From assembly GCF_900086985.1 (NCBI RefSeq), contig NZ_LT593974.1, positions 3,348,001-3,412,000 on the forward strand: a stretch of DNA of 64,000 nt, given 5' to 3'. The first letter of the stretch is position 1. The number at the start of each line of letters is the position of its first letter. The notes below the pieces were generated by a model. It was not told the origin of the DNA. It did no database searches and worked only from the letters and a program-made list of their open reading frames with translations. This stretch comes from Halomonas sp. HL-93 (GTDB lineage Bacteria; Pseudomonadota; Gammaproteobacteria; Pseudomonadales; Halomonadaceae). A program made the translations under genes and the position numbers. This document shows, in pieces, positions 42,511 to 51,082 of the stretch.

Positions 42511-43345
42511 GCGCTAACGACGGTGCCTGCCAACCTTTTGCCAGGGCGTACAGCTCAGGCCAGAGAGCACGCTTGGCCGTGGGGCTTTGCAGTAAGGTGG
42601 TCAATGCCGGCGCCTGCCAGACCGGCAGGCCCAGGGTGCGGCTGTGATCGGCATCCACATCCAATACCTTCGACAGCGACTCGCTATCTGGGTCAGCGGC
42701 GGCGTCGCCCCACCAGAGTATCTTTTCCAACTGCCAGTGCTGGCGACTGGCCGCGCCATTGATAAAGGCGGTGACGCCTTCGCGGGCTTCTTCCAGCGGG
42801 TCGTCCGACGCAAAGGCGTTGGCCATGGGCGGCCATTTAAAGCGTGTGACCTCCGGCAGCGTGCCGTCTGTAAGCCCGGCCGCCTGACATATATTGGCGA
42901 GTAGCCGCTGGGCGTCCGCGCTGAGGTCCCCGGCGTGCAGGCTTAGCCAGCGTCCACCGATACATACGCATGACACATGAAACGTCAGGGGCTTGGCGGG
43001 CGCTGCGTGAGACGACGTAGCAGGTGCCTCGTCAGGCGTTGACGTAGCAGGCGCTTCCGCGGGTTTGCCCGGAGCCTTCGCTCGATCGTCAAGCAGGGCG
43101 CGCACCGCCGAGGGTGACGCGGGCACGTCCTCAGCGACAGACGGCACGTCGGCGGGCTTTGGCGGCGGTGATGGCGCATCATCCAAAAGCGCCTGTAAGC
43201 GCTCGCGCGGCGGCGTTGTCGCCGCCGGCGTATCGTCCCATTCGCAGGCCTCGGTCGGGCGTGCGTTGGGTAGTTGATAGCGGGATGCCCAGGCAGTGAT
43301 GCCCATGGCCTCCAGGTAATGCCGACGAACAACCTCTGGGGTCAC
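42497..43345 (-). CDS. HolD-like protein (candidate DNA polymerase III psi subunit), extended
   Basis: A 282-residue protein from a GTG at 43345 that overlaps the bolA stop by 4 nt and has GAGGGGG upstream. Its N-terminus (RRHYLEAMGITAWASRYQLP) and C-terminus (SPTAKRALWPELYALAKGW) resemble the two ends of E. coli psi (HolD, 137 residues), and the next gene is rimI, as in E. coli. Between them is a Pro/Ala-rich, probably disordered stretch (about 38-118) in which an ALLDD-centred segment occurs twice (residues 50-68 and 81-99). The HolD call comes from my own alignment by eye plus context; no search was run. Confidence 0.7.
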   Translation of the reverse strand: MTPEVVRRHYLEAMGITAWASRYQLPNARPTEACEWDDTPAATTPPRERLQALLDDAPSPPPKPADVPSVAEDVPASPSAVRALLDDRAKAPGKPAEAPATSTPDEAPATSSHAAPAKPLTFHVSCVCIGGRWLSLHAGDLSADAQRLLANICQAAGLTDGTLPEVTRFKWPPMANAFASDDPLEEAREGVTAFINGAASRQHWQLEKILWWGDAAADPDSESLSKVLDVDADHSRTLGLPVWQAPALTTLLQSPTAKRALWPELYALAKGWQAPSLAHDDR

Positions 43346-43650
43346 TGCCCGCCCCCTCGGCAGTTGGGCGAATCGGGGCGCTGGCCGCCTCGGACTTCCC
43401 ATTCATGGGGGGTGTACAAATGAAGCGCCAGCGCGTGCACCGGGCCCGACAGTTCATCGGCCAGCAGCGCATAGATCTTCTGGTGGCGCTTAACCGGCAT
43501 CAGGCCATCAAAGCTATCGCTCACCAGGGTTACCTTGAAATGCGTTTCGGCGTTCTCGGGCACGTTGTGCATATGGCTTTCATTTTCTACCTGCAGCACG
43601 TCGGGCGCGAGCGCCGCTAACTTCTGCTCTATTTGTGCCTGCAGCGTCAT
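43342..43650 (-). CDS. bolA: BolA family protein
   Basis: Small protein that works with monothiol glutaredoxins in iron-sulfur handling and affects cell shape under stress. The start at 43650, with GGAG 7 nt upstream, gives 102 residues beginning MTLQAQIEQKLAALAPDVLQ. The BolA signature is clear: ENESHMHNVPENAETHFKVT, then RHQKIYALLADELSGPVHAL and HLYTPHEW. It is coupled to the HolD-like gene by a 4-nt overlap and lies 41 nt after the MFS gene. Confidence 0.95.
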   Translation of the reverse strand: MTLQAQIEQKLAALAPDVLQVENESHMHNVPENAETHFKVTLVSDSFDGLMPVKRHQKIYALLADELSGPVHALALHLYTPHEWEVRGGQRPDSPNCRGGGQ

Positions 43651-43691
43651 GGAGGCTCTCCTTAGGTCGGAAACCCTTCCATTGTACGCGC

Positions 43692-45095
43692 TTACTGGCC
43701 GCCAGACGATGCCCGACGCGCAACCAGCGCGCGCCGCGCCAGTGACACCCGCGAAAGGCTCGCCAGCAGCGCCAGCAAAGTGGTCGCGGCCCCCAGCCAC
43801 AGCGTTATCTGCACGGGCGAACCCAGGGCCAGCGCGGCGCCCACCAGGGCGACCCCCACCGATTGCCCCACCGTGCGAGTGGTGCTCATCACCCCGGACA
43901 CGTTGGCGCTGCGCTCTGGCGGCAGGCTACCCATCATTTCGCGGTTGTTAGGTGGTTGAAAGAGCCCAAAGCCAATACCGCACAGTGCCGTGCGCCATAA
44001 ACTGCCCACCACACCGGTCGATTCATCGACGAGCGCCAAGGCGATTAGTCCGATGATCAACAACACCAGGCCAGTGCTGGACAGCACACTGGGGTTAATA
44101 CGGTCGGCAAGCCGCCCGGCTAGCGGTCCGACGACCATAATGGCAAGCGGCCAAGGGGTGAACAACCAGGCGGTTTCCAGCGGTGAAAAGCCCATCTGCT
44201 CCTGGTAGAAAAACGACAGTGCGACAAATGTCAGCCCCTGGCCAATAAACGCCAGCCCCGAGGCCGAAACTGCCAAGGTAAAGCGCTTTTCCGCGAACAC
44301 GCTTAGCGGTAATAACGGATACGGTGCGCGCCGCTGACGGGCAATAAACAAGCCGCAGGCTGTCACCGCGAGCCCTCCCCAGCCAGCGCTTTGCCATACC
44401 GGTGCGGCGTGGCCTGCGGCATCCATGGCCAAGAAGAAGCTTGCCAGCATCAACATGGAAAACAACGCACCCAGTACGTCAAAGCTACCCTGGCGTGGCG
44501 TTTCCCGGGGGAGCGCTCGGCTTGCTAGCCACAGAGAGCACACGCCTAGCGGTACATTCAGCGCGAACAGCCAGGGCCAATCAGCAAACGAGAGAATCAC
44601 GCCGCTTAACGTAGGGCCTGCGGCATACCCGCCGGCCACCACCAAGGCACTGAGGCCTAATGCACTACCCAGCAAGCGCGAAGGGAAAATTGCCCGATAA
44701 AGCGACGGCCCGATGGACAGCGTAGCGGCTGCTCCCAAGCCCTGTAAGGCGCGAAACACCAGCAGTGTTTCTAAGTTGCGCGACAGGGCCGCTCCCAGCG
44801 CGGCCACCACAAAGGTTGCCACGCCAAACAGATATAGCCGCCGACGGGTTACTAGCTCACTAATACCGGCAAACACCAGCAAGAACGCAGCGCACACTAC
44901 CTGGAACAAATTGGTGATCCACACCGACCGGGAAGCAGGTATATCAAGATCGGCCGCAATGGTGGGCAAGGCAAGGTTAATCATGGTGGTATCGACCACC
45001 GCCATCAGTGTACCCGTGACCAACGCCAAGACAGCCAACGCTCGCTCGCCCCCTGGTAGGCCATCGTCGCCGGGTCGGGTTTCAAACAGTCGCAT
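43692..45095 (-). CDS. MFS multidrug exporter, DHA2 (EmrB/QacA) type
   Basis: Proton-driven drug efflux protein of the inner membrane. The 467-residue protein has about 14 hydrophobic segments, as in the DHA2 group. Recognisable motifs are VVDTTMINLALPTIAADLD in the first helix (motif D1), RALQGLGAAATLSIGPSLYR (motif B region) and GGYAAGPTLSGVI (motif C of antiporters). No regulator or membrane-fusion gene is adjacent, so the substrate is unknown. The lack of a neighbouring partner suggests single-component export. Confidence 0.9.
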   Translation of the reverse strand: MRLFETRPGDDGLPGGERALAVLALVTGTLMAVVDTTMINLALPTIAADLDIPASRSVWITNLFQVVCAAFLLVFAGISELVTRRRLYLFGVATFVVAALGAALSRNLETLLVFRALQGLGAAATLSIGPSLYRAIFPSRLLGSALGLSALVVAGGYAAGPTLSGVILSFADWPWLFALNVPLGVCSLWLASRALPRETPRQGSFDVLGALFSMLMLASFFLAMDAAGHAAPVWQSAGWGGLAVTACGLFIARQRRAPYPLLPLSVFAEKRFTLAVSASGLAFIGQGLTFVALSFFYQEQMGFSPLETAWLFTPWPLAIMVVGPLAGRLADRINPSVLSSTGLVLLIIGLIALALVDESTGVVGSLWRTALCGIGFGLFQPPNNREMMGSLPPERSANVSGVMSTTRTVGQSVGVALVGAALALGSPVQITLWLGAATTLLALLASLSRVSLARRALVARRASSGGQ

Positions 45096-45131
45096 GCGGG
45101 TGAGTTCCTAAACGGCCCCATTGAAACAGCG

Positions 45132-45151
45132 AAACCGGCAAAAGCCGGCTT
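45132..45151 (-). terminator. Weak terminator after the 128-residue gene
   Basis: A stem with a 5-bp CCGGC/GCCGG core around AAAA lies about 30 nt past the stop of the minus-strand hypothetical gene. On that strand it is followed by TTTCG. The short T-run makes efficiency doubtful. Confidence 0.4.
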
Positions 45152-45182
45152 CACGATACGCTTACGTCACATCGACAACGCG

Positions 45183-45569
45183 CTAGTCTTGCTCGTTATC
45201 CAGTAGCAGCGCATCATCGACGTCAGATATTTCAAGGGCCGTGTCATCATCAAGGTCGATAGCGAGGTAGCTATGCTCGATGCGTAAAAAGGTTTGAAAC
45301 AGCGACCAATCAAGCTTCTCCGGCCACTGGCGTTCATCCTCTTCCCAGGCACGCAGCTCGGTCTCAAGAATTTCCACGTAGCGTTCGCGGACAAAGGTTT
45401 CAAGCGCTTCGGGTGTATCCATCTCTGGAATCAGATACACCGTGCTTTCATGTTCGACGTCGTCCAGGGTCAGGTCGTCGTCTCCCATGGTGGGTTCGAG
45501 CGCATTGATCCAGTCCACAAAGGGCTGGGTCGGCCTGACGCTCAGGGCAGAGCGATTTAGCAGTTTCAT
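45183..45569 (-). CDS. Hypothetical acidic protein downstream of lysS
   Basis: A 128-residue protein that I do not recognise by name. It starts MKLLNRSALSVRPTQPFVDW behind GAGGAG, and contains STVYLIPEMDTPEALETFVR and FQTFLRIEHSYLAIDLDDDT. About a quarter of its residues are Asp or Glu, and there is no signal peptide or membrane segment. It lies 62 nt after lysS on the same strand, across a weak hairpin, so it may be the last gene of prfB-lysS. I have a vague memory of a similar gene near prfB-lysS in pseudomonads, unchecked. No function is assigned. Confidence 0.8.
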   Translation of the reverse strand: MKLLNRSALSVRPTQPFVDWINALEPTMGDDDLTLDDVEHESTVYLIPEMDTPEALETFVRERYVEILETELRAWEEDERQWPEKLDWSLFQTFLRIEHSYLAIDLDDDTALEISDVDDALLLDNEQD

Positions 45570-45603
45570 GGGATTCTCCTCGCCGTCGAAACGTGGTCAT
45601 TAT

Positions 45604-45621
45604 GGGCGCTAAATCGCGCCC
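45604..45621 (-). other. Short hairpin after lysS
   Basis: A 6-bp stem (GGGCGC with GCGCCC, 6-nt loop) lies 10 nt past the lysS stop. No T-run follows on the minus strand, so read-through into the acidic hypothetical gene is likely. Confidence 0.35.
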
Positions 45622-45631
45622 TTACCAACTT

Positions 45632-47143
45632 TTAGTCCACTTCGGGACGCATCGCCGGGAACAGCAGTACGTCGCGAATCGAGGGGCTATCGGTAAACAG
45701 CATCACTAAACGGTCGATACCAATGCCCTCGCCCGCTGTTGGCGGCAGGCCATACTCCAGCGCACGCACGTAATCCGCGTCAAAGTACATAGCTTCCAGA
45801 TCGCCGGCGTCTTTCTCGACGGCCTGCTCGCGGAAGCGCTCAGCCTGGTCTTCGGCATCGTTAAGCTCCGAGAAGCCATTGGCAATTTCACGCCCACCGA
45901 CAAAGAACTCAAAGCGGTCGGTGACAAAGGGGTTGGCATCGTTGCGCCGCGCCAACGGGCTGACCTCAGCCGGGTACTCGGTGATGAAGGTGGGCTGGTC
46001 GAGCTTGTGCTCGGCGACTTCTTCAAAGATTTCGGTCTGGAGCTTCCCAAGCCCCCAGCTGTCCTTGACCTTGATGCCGCATTTTTCCGCCAACGCCCGC
46101 GCGGCGTCGAGGGAACCCAGATCGCTGTCGGCAATGCCGTCGCCGTGGTCGAGTATCGCCTGGCGCAGGGTCAGGCGGTTGAACGGCTGGCCGAAGTCGT
46201 AGCTGGCCCCCTGGTACGCAATCGTGGTGGTGCCCAACACTTCTTGTGCGGCCGTACGCAGCATCGCTTCGGTCATGTCCAGCAGGTCGCGGTAATCCGC
46301 GTAGGCCCAGTAGAACTCGACCATGGTGAACTCGGGGTTGTGCCGGGTGGACAGCCCTTCGTTGCGGAAATTGCGGTTGATTTCAAAGACTTTTTCAAAG
46401 CCGCCGACCACCAGGCGCTTAAGGTACAGCTCCGGGGCAATGCGCAGGTACATGTCGATATCCAGCGCATTATGATGGGTGATAAACGGACGCGCTGCCG
46501 CGCCGCCGGGGATCGGCTGCAGCATCGGCGTTTCGACTTCCATAAAACCGCGCGCCTCAAAGAAGCGGCGCATAGAGCTGATCACCGCCGCGCGAGTCTC
46601 GAACACCTTGCGCGACTGCGGGTTCATGATCAGATCGACATAGCGCTGGCGATAGCGGGCTTCCTGGTCGGTCAGTCCGTGAAACTTATCCGGTAGCGGG
46701 CGCAGGCTCTTGGTCAGCAACTGCGCCTCTTTCATCATCACGTACAGGTCACCCTTGCCGGACTTATGCACGGGCCCACAGGCAGCGACGATATCGCCAA
46801 TATCCCAGCTTTTGATGTCGTCGAGCACGTCGGCGGGAAGGCCTTTCTTGTCGACGTAGAGCTGGATCTGGCCCGCCACATCCTGAATCACGATAAAGGG
46901 GCCACGCTGGCGCATCACACGCCCTGCCACCGAGGCGTGATGGTCCAGCGCCTCAAGCTCTGCCTTATCCTTTTCGCCCAGCGCATTGTGCAGCTCGACG
47001 GTTAAGCTATCGCGGCGGAAGTCATTGGGAAACGCACTCTTACCTTGCGCGGCAGCACTTTCGCGACGCGCAGCTAGCTTGGCACGTCGCTCAGCGATGA
47101 GGTGGTTTTCGTTATCTGCGGAAGACGCGTCTTGATGAGCCAT
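45632..47143 (-). CDS. lysS: Lysyl-tRNA synthetase (class II)
   Basis: Charges tRNA-Lys. The 503-residue protein has an N-terminal OB-fold anticodon domain ([20 protein letters not shown] near residue 70-90) and the class II catalytic core with motif 2 [20 protein letters not shown] and motif 3 [20 protein letters not shown]. It starts 34 nt after prfB, the conserved prfB-lysS pair. Length matches E. coli LysS (505). Confidence 0.98.
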   Translation of the reverse strand: MAHQDASSADNENHLIAERRAKLAARRESAAAQGKSAFPNDFRRDSLTVELHNALGEKDKAELEALDHHASVAGRVMRQRGPFIVIQDVAGQIQLYVDKKGLPADVLDDIKSWDIGDIVAACGPVHKSGKGDLYVMMKEAQLLTKSLRPLPDKFHGLTDQEARYRQRYVDLIMNPQSRKVFETRAAVISSMRRFFEARGFMEVETPMLQPIPGGAAARPFITHHNALDIDMYLRIAPELYLKRLVVGGFEKVFEINRNFRNEGLSTRHNPEFTMVEFYWAYADYRDLLDMTEAMLRTAAQEVLGTTTIAYQGASYDFGQPFNRLTLRQAILDHGDGIADSDLGSLDAARALAEKCGIKVKDSWGLGKLQTEIFEEVAEHKLDQPTFITEYPAEVSPLARRNDANPFVTDRFEFFVGGREIANGFSELNDAEDQAERFREQAVEKDAGDLEAMYFDADYVRALEYGLPPTAGEGIGIDRLVMLFTDSPSIRDVLLFPAMRPEVD

Positions 47144-47177
47144 CGGGCACCCTGTTAATGATCAAACCCTGAAAAGA

Positions 47178-48276
47178 TTACAAACCTTGCTTGAGGCTGG
47201 CGACGATAAACTGGTCCAGATCGCCATCGAGCACTTTTTCACAGTTGCTCGACTGGACATTGGTGCGCAGATCTTTGATGCGCTGATCGTCGAGCACGTA
47301 CGAACGAATTTGACTACCCCAACCAATATCGGCTTTGGAGTCTTCCGCCTGCTGCTTGGCCTCGTTACGCTTCTGCATCTCGTGCTCCCACAGCTTCGCC
47401 TTCAACTGCTTCATGGCGAAGTCGCGGTTGGCGTGCTGGCTGCGCTGGTTTTGACAGGCCACGACTATGCCGCTCGGCTCGTGGGTAATCCGCACCGCTG
47501 AATCGGTGGTGTTAACGTGCTGGCCACCTGCGCCGCTTGAGCGATAGGTATCCACGCGAAGGTCGGCAGGATTAATTTCCACCTCAAAGCTATCGTCGAT
47601 TTCCGGCGATAAAAACACCGATGCAAAGGAGGTATGCCGACGACCACCCGAATCAAACGGGCTTTTGCGAACCAAGCGGTGCACGCCGGTTTCAGTGCGC
47701 AGCCAGCCGAAAGCGTAATCACCCTGAATATGTAGCGACGCCGATTTAATCCCGGCTACATCGCCTGCGGAAATTTCGATAATTTCTGCTTTGAAACCGT
47801 GACTTTCTGCCCAACGCAGGTACATGCGCAGCAGTATATTGGCCCAGTCCTGAGCTTCGGTACCGCCGGAGCCCGATTGGATGTCCAGGTAAGCGTTGTT
47901 CTCGTCCATTTCGCCGGAGAACATGCGCCGGAACTCGAGTTTTTCCAACGTCTTTTGCAGGCTGTCGAGTTCTTTGCGCACCTCGTCGACGGTACCTTCG
48001 TCGTCTTCCATTTCCGCCAACTCAAGCAAATCACGGCTATCGCCTACGCCCTGCTCAAGGTCATCAATAGTGGCCACGATGGTTTCAAGGGAGGCACGCT
48101 CTTTGCCGAGCTTCTGCGCATAGTCGGGATCGTTCCAGACATTGGGATCCTCAAGCTCGCGAGAGACTTCTTCTAGCCGATCTTTCTTCTCGGCGTAGTC
48201 AAAGATACCCCCTGAGGACGTCTGTCCGCTCAGACAGGTCCTTGATCTGGAGGTGAATCGGATTAGTTTCCAACAT
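47178..48276 (-). CDS. prfB: Peptide chain release factor 2 (programmed +1 frameshift)
   Basis: Recognises UAA and UGA stop codons. The gene is read in two frames: 25 codons from the ATG at 48276 (start [20 protein letters not shown]) to CTT at 48202, then a +1 shift over T48201, continuing from GAC at 48200 to the stop at 47178. This gives 365 residues, exactly the E. coli length. The second frame has the stop-codon motif SPF (RKSPFDSGG), GGQ ([17 protein letters not shown]) and REL near its start. The in-frame TGA is not a mutation. It is followed by lysS. Confidence 0.97.
48198..48213 (-). promoter_or_regulatory. prfB programmed frameshift site
   Basis: The coding strand reads AGGGGGTATCTTTGAC: an SD-like AGGGGG, a 3-nt spacer, the slippery CTT, the in-frame TGA and the C that weakens termination. 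This is the classic autoregulatory site; low RF2 lets the ribosome slip +1 and make more RF2. Confidence 0.97.
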
Positions 48277-48453
48277 GGAGTGTTCTGGCCTTAGTCGGTA
48301 AAAATTTAGTTAGTAAGAATAAGGTTTAAAAGAAAGAAGCGCATTGTAACGAAATTGGCCTCCAACAACCATTGGCACCGTCGCTATCGAAATTCTGTAT
48401 AGCTACATGTGTAATTTCTGATAGACACCTGATTTTGGGCGGTGCTAGTACTT

Positions 48454-48482
48454 AATTGTCAAACAATCGTATTAGGACAATT
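48454..48482. promoter_or_regulatory. Nested palindromes upstream of oppA
   Basis: A perfect 13-bp palindrome ATTGTCAAACAAT (48455-48467) ends 30 nt before the oppA start. It shares its left part with a wider inverted repeat, AATTGTC and GACAATT, 15 nt apart (48454-48482). The first resembles sites of GntR-type repressors (TTGT-N3-ACAA). No regulator gene is adjacent, so the binding protein is unknown. Confidence 0.35.
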
Positions 48483-48497
48483 TTTTGAGGGAACAAC

Positions 48498-50072
48498 ATG
48501 ACAAAAACTCACACTCTGGTGGGCGCTGCCATAATGGCGCTAGGCTTTGCAGCCCCTCTGCAAGCAGACACACTTCGCTTAGCCATTATGGGCGAACCCG
48601 CATCGCTTGATCCGCATAAAATTAGCGGCACCTGGGAAAACGATGTGGTGGGCGACCTTTTTGAAGGGCTTGTCACTGAAGCCGCCGATGGCTCGCGCAT
48701 CCCCGGCGTTGCCAAATCCTGGGAAATCTCCGATGACGGCACGGTATACACCTTCAAACTGCGAGATGATGCCAAGTGGTCAGACGGTGAGCCCGTGACG
48801 GCTGAGGATTTTGTCTTCGCTTTTCAACGCATTCTATCGCCCGATACCGCCGCTGATTACGCCTATCTCCTGTATCCCATTAAAAACGCCGAAGCCGTCT
48901 ATGCAGGCGACGCCGAGACAAGCGACCTGGGTGTCGAGGCGCTAGATGCTGCCACCCTGCAAATCACTCTCGAACGTTCAACGCCTTATTTTTTGGATCA
49001 GCTTTCCCACTATACCGCCTACCCGGTACCCAGCCATACGGTAGAGACGCACGGCGACGACTGGTCGCGTCCCGGCAACATGGTCTCCAACGGCGCGTTC
49101 CAGCTCGAGGAATGGCAGTCGCAAACGCGTATCAGCGCATCGCGCAACCCCCATTTTCACGACGTGGACAATGTGGCTCTTGAAGAAGTCGTCTATTTTC
49201 CTATCGAAGAACGTAATACCGCGCTGAACCGCTTCCGCGCCGACGAGATCGATATCGCTCGGGAGTTTCCCACCCAGCAGTACGACTGGCTGAAGGAGAA
49301 CCTGCCCGAAGCCGTGCAGGTAGCACCCTACCTCGGCATTTATTACTACGCTTTCAATGCCCGCGACGGCCATGCAACCTCTGACCCGCGCGTCCGTGAA
49401 GCGCTTAGCCTGGCCGTTCGCCGCGAGGTCATCACCGATCAGATACTCGGCACCGGCGAAGTGCCTGCTTACAGTTTCGTTCCACCCGATGTCAGTCACT
49501 ATGAAGCGCCCACCGCTGACTTCGCCGAACTCTCCCAGGATGAGCGAATGGCACGCGCCCAGGAATTGCTCCAAGAGGCAGGCTATGGCCCGGACAATCC
49601 GCTGGAGCTCATGCTGCGTTACAACACCAGCGAGGATCATCGCAAGGTCGCCATCGCCATTGCTGCCATGTGGAAGCCACTGGGCGTTGAGGTCGAGCTG
49701 TATAATTCGGAGGTCGCCGTTCACTACGCGGATATTCGCCAAGGCGATTTCGACGTTGCCCGGGCCGGGTGGATTGGTGACTACAACGACGCCCAAAACT
49801 TTCTGAGCCTGTTGGAAAGTGGCGTGTCGAATAACTATGGCGCCTATAGCTCCCCTGAACTCGATGAACTGATGAGCGAAGCCGCGAGCACCCAGGACCT
49901 GGATGAGCGAGCCGACATCATGGCCGAGGCAGAGACCCTGGCCTTGGAAGATAGCGCAACGCTGCCGCTCTATTACTATGTTTCGCGCAACCTTGTCAGC
50001 CCCGACCTGGCCGGCTGGGAAACGAATATCGAAGATATCCACCGCTCGCGCTGGATTGAATTCGACGAGTAA
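48498..50072 (+). CDS. oppA: Oligopeptide ABC transporter, periplasmic binding protein
   Basis: Captures peptides for the permease encoded downstream. The 524-residue precursor has a Sec signal (about residues 1-23, ending LQADTLRLAI) with no lipobox Cys, so it should be free in the periplasm. The SBP family 5 pattern is GEPASLDPHKISGTWEND, then WSDGEPVTAEDFVFAFQRIL. The mature protein is strongly acidic, as in halophilic bacteria. The gene starts behind TTGAGGGA. Peptide specificity cannot be read from sequence; murein peptides or dipeptides are possible. Confidence 0.92.
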   Translation: MTKTHTLVGAAIMALGFAAPLQADTLRLAIMGEPASLDPHKISGTWENDVVGDLFEGLVTEAADGSRIPGVAKSWEISDDGTVYTFKLRDDAKWSDGEPVTAEDFVFAFQRILSPDTAADYAYLLYPIKNAEAVYAGDAETSDLGVEALDAATLQITLERSTPYFLDQLSHYTAYPVPSHTVETHGDDWSRPGNMVSNGAFQLEEWQSQTRISASRNPHFHDVDNVALEEVVYFPIEERNTALNRFRADEIDIAREFPTQQYDWLKENLPEAVQVAPYLGIYYYAFNARDGHATSDPRVREALSLAVRREVITDQILGTGEVPAYSFVPPDVSHYEAPTADFAELSQDERMARAQELLQEAGYGPDNPLELMLRYNTSEDHRKVAIAIAAMWKPLGVEVELYNSEVAVHYADIRQGDFDVARAGWIGDYNDAQNFLSLLESGVSNNYGAYSSPELDELMSEAASTQDLDERADIMAEAETLALEDSATLPLYYYVSRNLVSPDLAGWETNIEDIHRSRWIEFDE

Positions 50073-50118
50073 TTCCCTTCATCGCGTCTTTATGTGACAC
50101 GACTGACCGCCGTTAAAT

Positions 50119-50138
50119 CCTCAGGCTTCGGCCTGAGG
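50119..50138 (+). other. Intercistronic UUCG hairpin between oppA and oppB
   Basis: A perfect 8-bp stem (CCTCAGGC with GCCTGAGG) is capped by TTCG, a very stable tetraloop in RNA. It lies in the 80-nt gap and ends 14 nt before the oppB start. No T-run follows. Such hairpins commonly protect the upstream binding-protein mRNA so that it outnumbers the permease. Confidence 0.65.
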
Positions 50139-50152
50139 AGCGAGGCTCGATC

Positions 50153-51082
50153 ATGCTTAGCTATACGTTTAAACGCTTACTCCATGCGATCCCGACGCTA
50201 TGGATTGTCATTACCCTATCGTTCTTTTTAATGCACCTCGCCCCCGGCGGGCCTTTCGACGGCGAGCGTCAACTCCCGCCTGAAATCGAGGCCAACCTGA
50301 TGGCTTCTTACGGCCTGGACAAACCCGTCTGGGAACAATACGTCACCTACATGGGAAACCTGCTGCAAGGCGATCTTGGCCCCTCCTTCAAATACAAGGA
50401 TTTTTCGGTCACCGAACTCGTCGCCCAAGGCTTTCCTGTCAGCCTTGAGCTTGGTCTGTGGGCGATAGGCCTGGCACTTCTAGTGGGCATTCCCATGGGA
50501 GTGGTTGCCGCGCTTAAACGCAACTCCACCGTGGATTATATTGTGATGGGGTCGGCGCTGGCCGGTGTGGCCATTCCCAACTTTGTGGTTGCCCCACTAT
50601 TGGCGCTGGTCTTCGGGGTCTTTCTGGCCTGGCTACCCGTCGGCGGTTGGGACGATGGCCATTGGCAAAATATGATCCTGCCCGTCGTAGCGCTTTCCAT
50701 TCAGCAGATTGCATATATCGCTCGGATGATGCGCGCCAGCATGATCGAAGTACTGGGCAGCCATTTTGTCCGCACGGCACGTGCCAAAGGCCTCAGCGAG
50801 AGCGAAGTCATCTTCCGCCACGCCCTGCGTCCGGCCATGCTCCCGGTCATCTCCTACCTAGGGCCCGCCATTGCCGGGATTATTACCGGCTCGGTGGTCA
50901 TTGAGCAGATTTTTGGAATACCCGGGATTGGCCGCTATTTCGTCCAGGCGGCGCTCAATCGCGATTATACCCTGGTGATGGGCACCGTCGTCTTTTACGG
51001 CGGTCTGATCGTGCTTCTCAACCTGATCGTCGATCTACTCTACTCGGCTCTGGATCCGCAAATTCGCTATGATAATGAATAA
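50153..51082 (+). CDS. oppB: Oligopeptide ABC transporter permease, OppB type
   Basis: First membrane subunit of the peptide importer. The 309-residue protein has six hydrophobic segments, the N-terminal pattern LLHAIPTLWIVITLSFFLMH, and the EAA loop ARAKGLSESEVIFRHALRPA near residue 212 that contacts the ATPase. GAGG lies 7 nt before the ATG at 50153. It overlaps oppC by 14 nt. Length matches E. coli OppB (306). Confidence 0.95.
   Translation: MLSYTFKRLLHAIPTLWIVITLSFFLMHLAPGGPFDGERQLPPEIEANLMASYGLDKPVWEQYVTYMGNLLQGDLGPSFKYKDFSVTELVAQGFPVSLELGLWAIGLALLVGIPMGVVAALKRNSTVDYIVMGSALAGVAIPNFVVAPLLALVFGVFLAWLPVGGWDDGHWQNMILPVVALSIQQIAYIARMMRASMIEVLGSHFVRTARAKGLSESEVIFRHALRPAMLPVISYLGPAIAGIITGSVVIEQIFGIPGIGRYFVQAALNRDYTLVMGTVVFYGGLIVLLNLIVDLLYSALDPQIRYDNE

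Noticed and set aside
48199..48276. Possible disruption of prfB by an in-frame TGA
   Set aside because: The TGA is part of the conserved programmed frameshift site, and the joined protein has the exact family length.
48978..50042. 354-codon minus-strand frame inside oppA
   Set aside because: It is a shadow of the oppA codons; the plus strand has a signal peptide and a full binding-protein fold.
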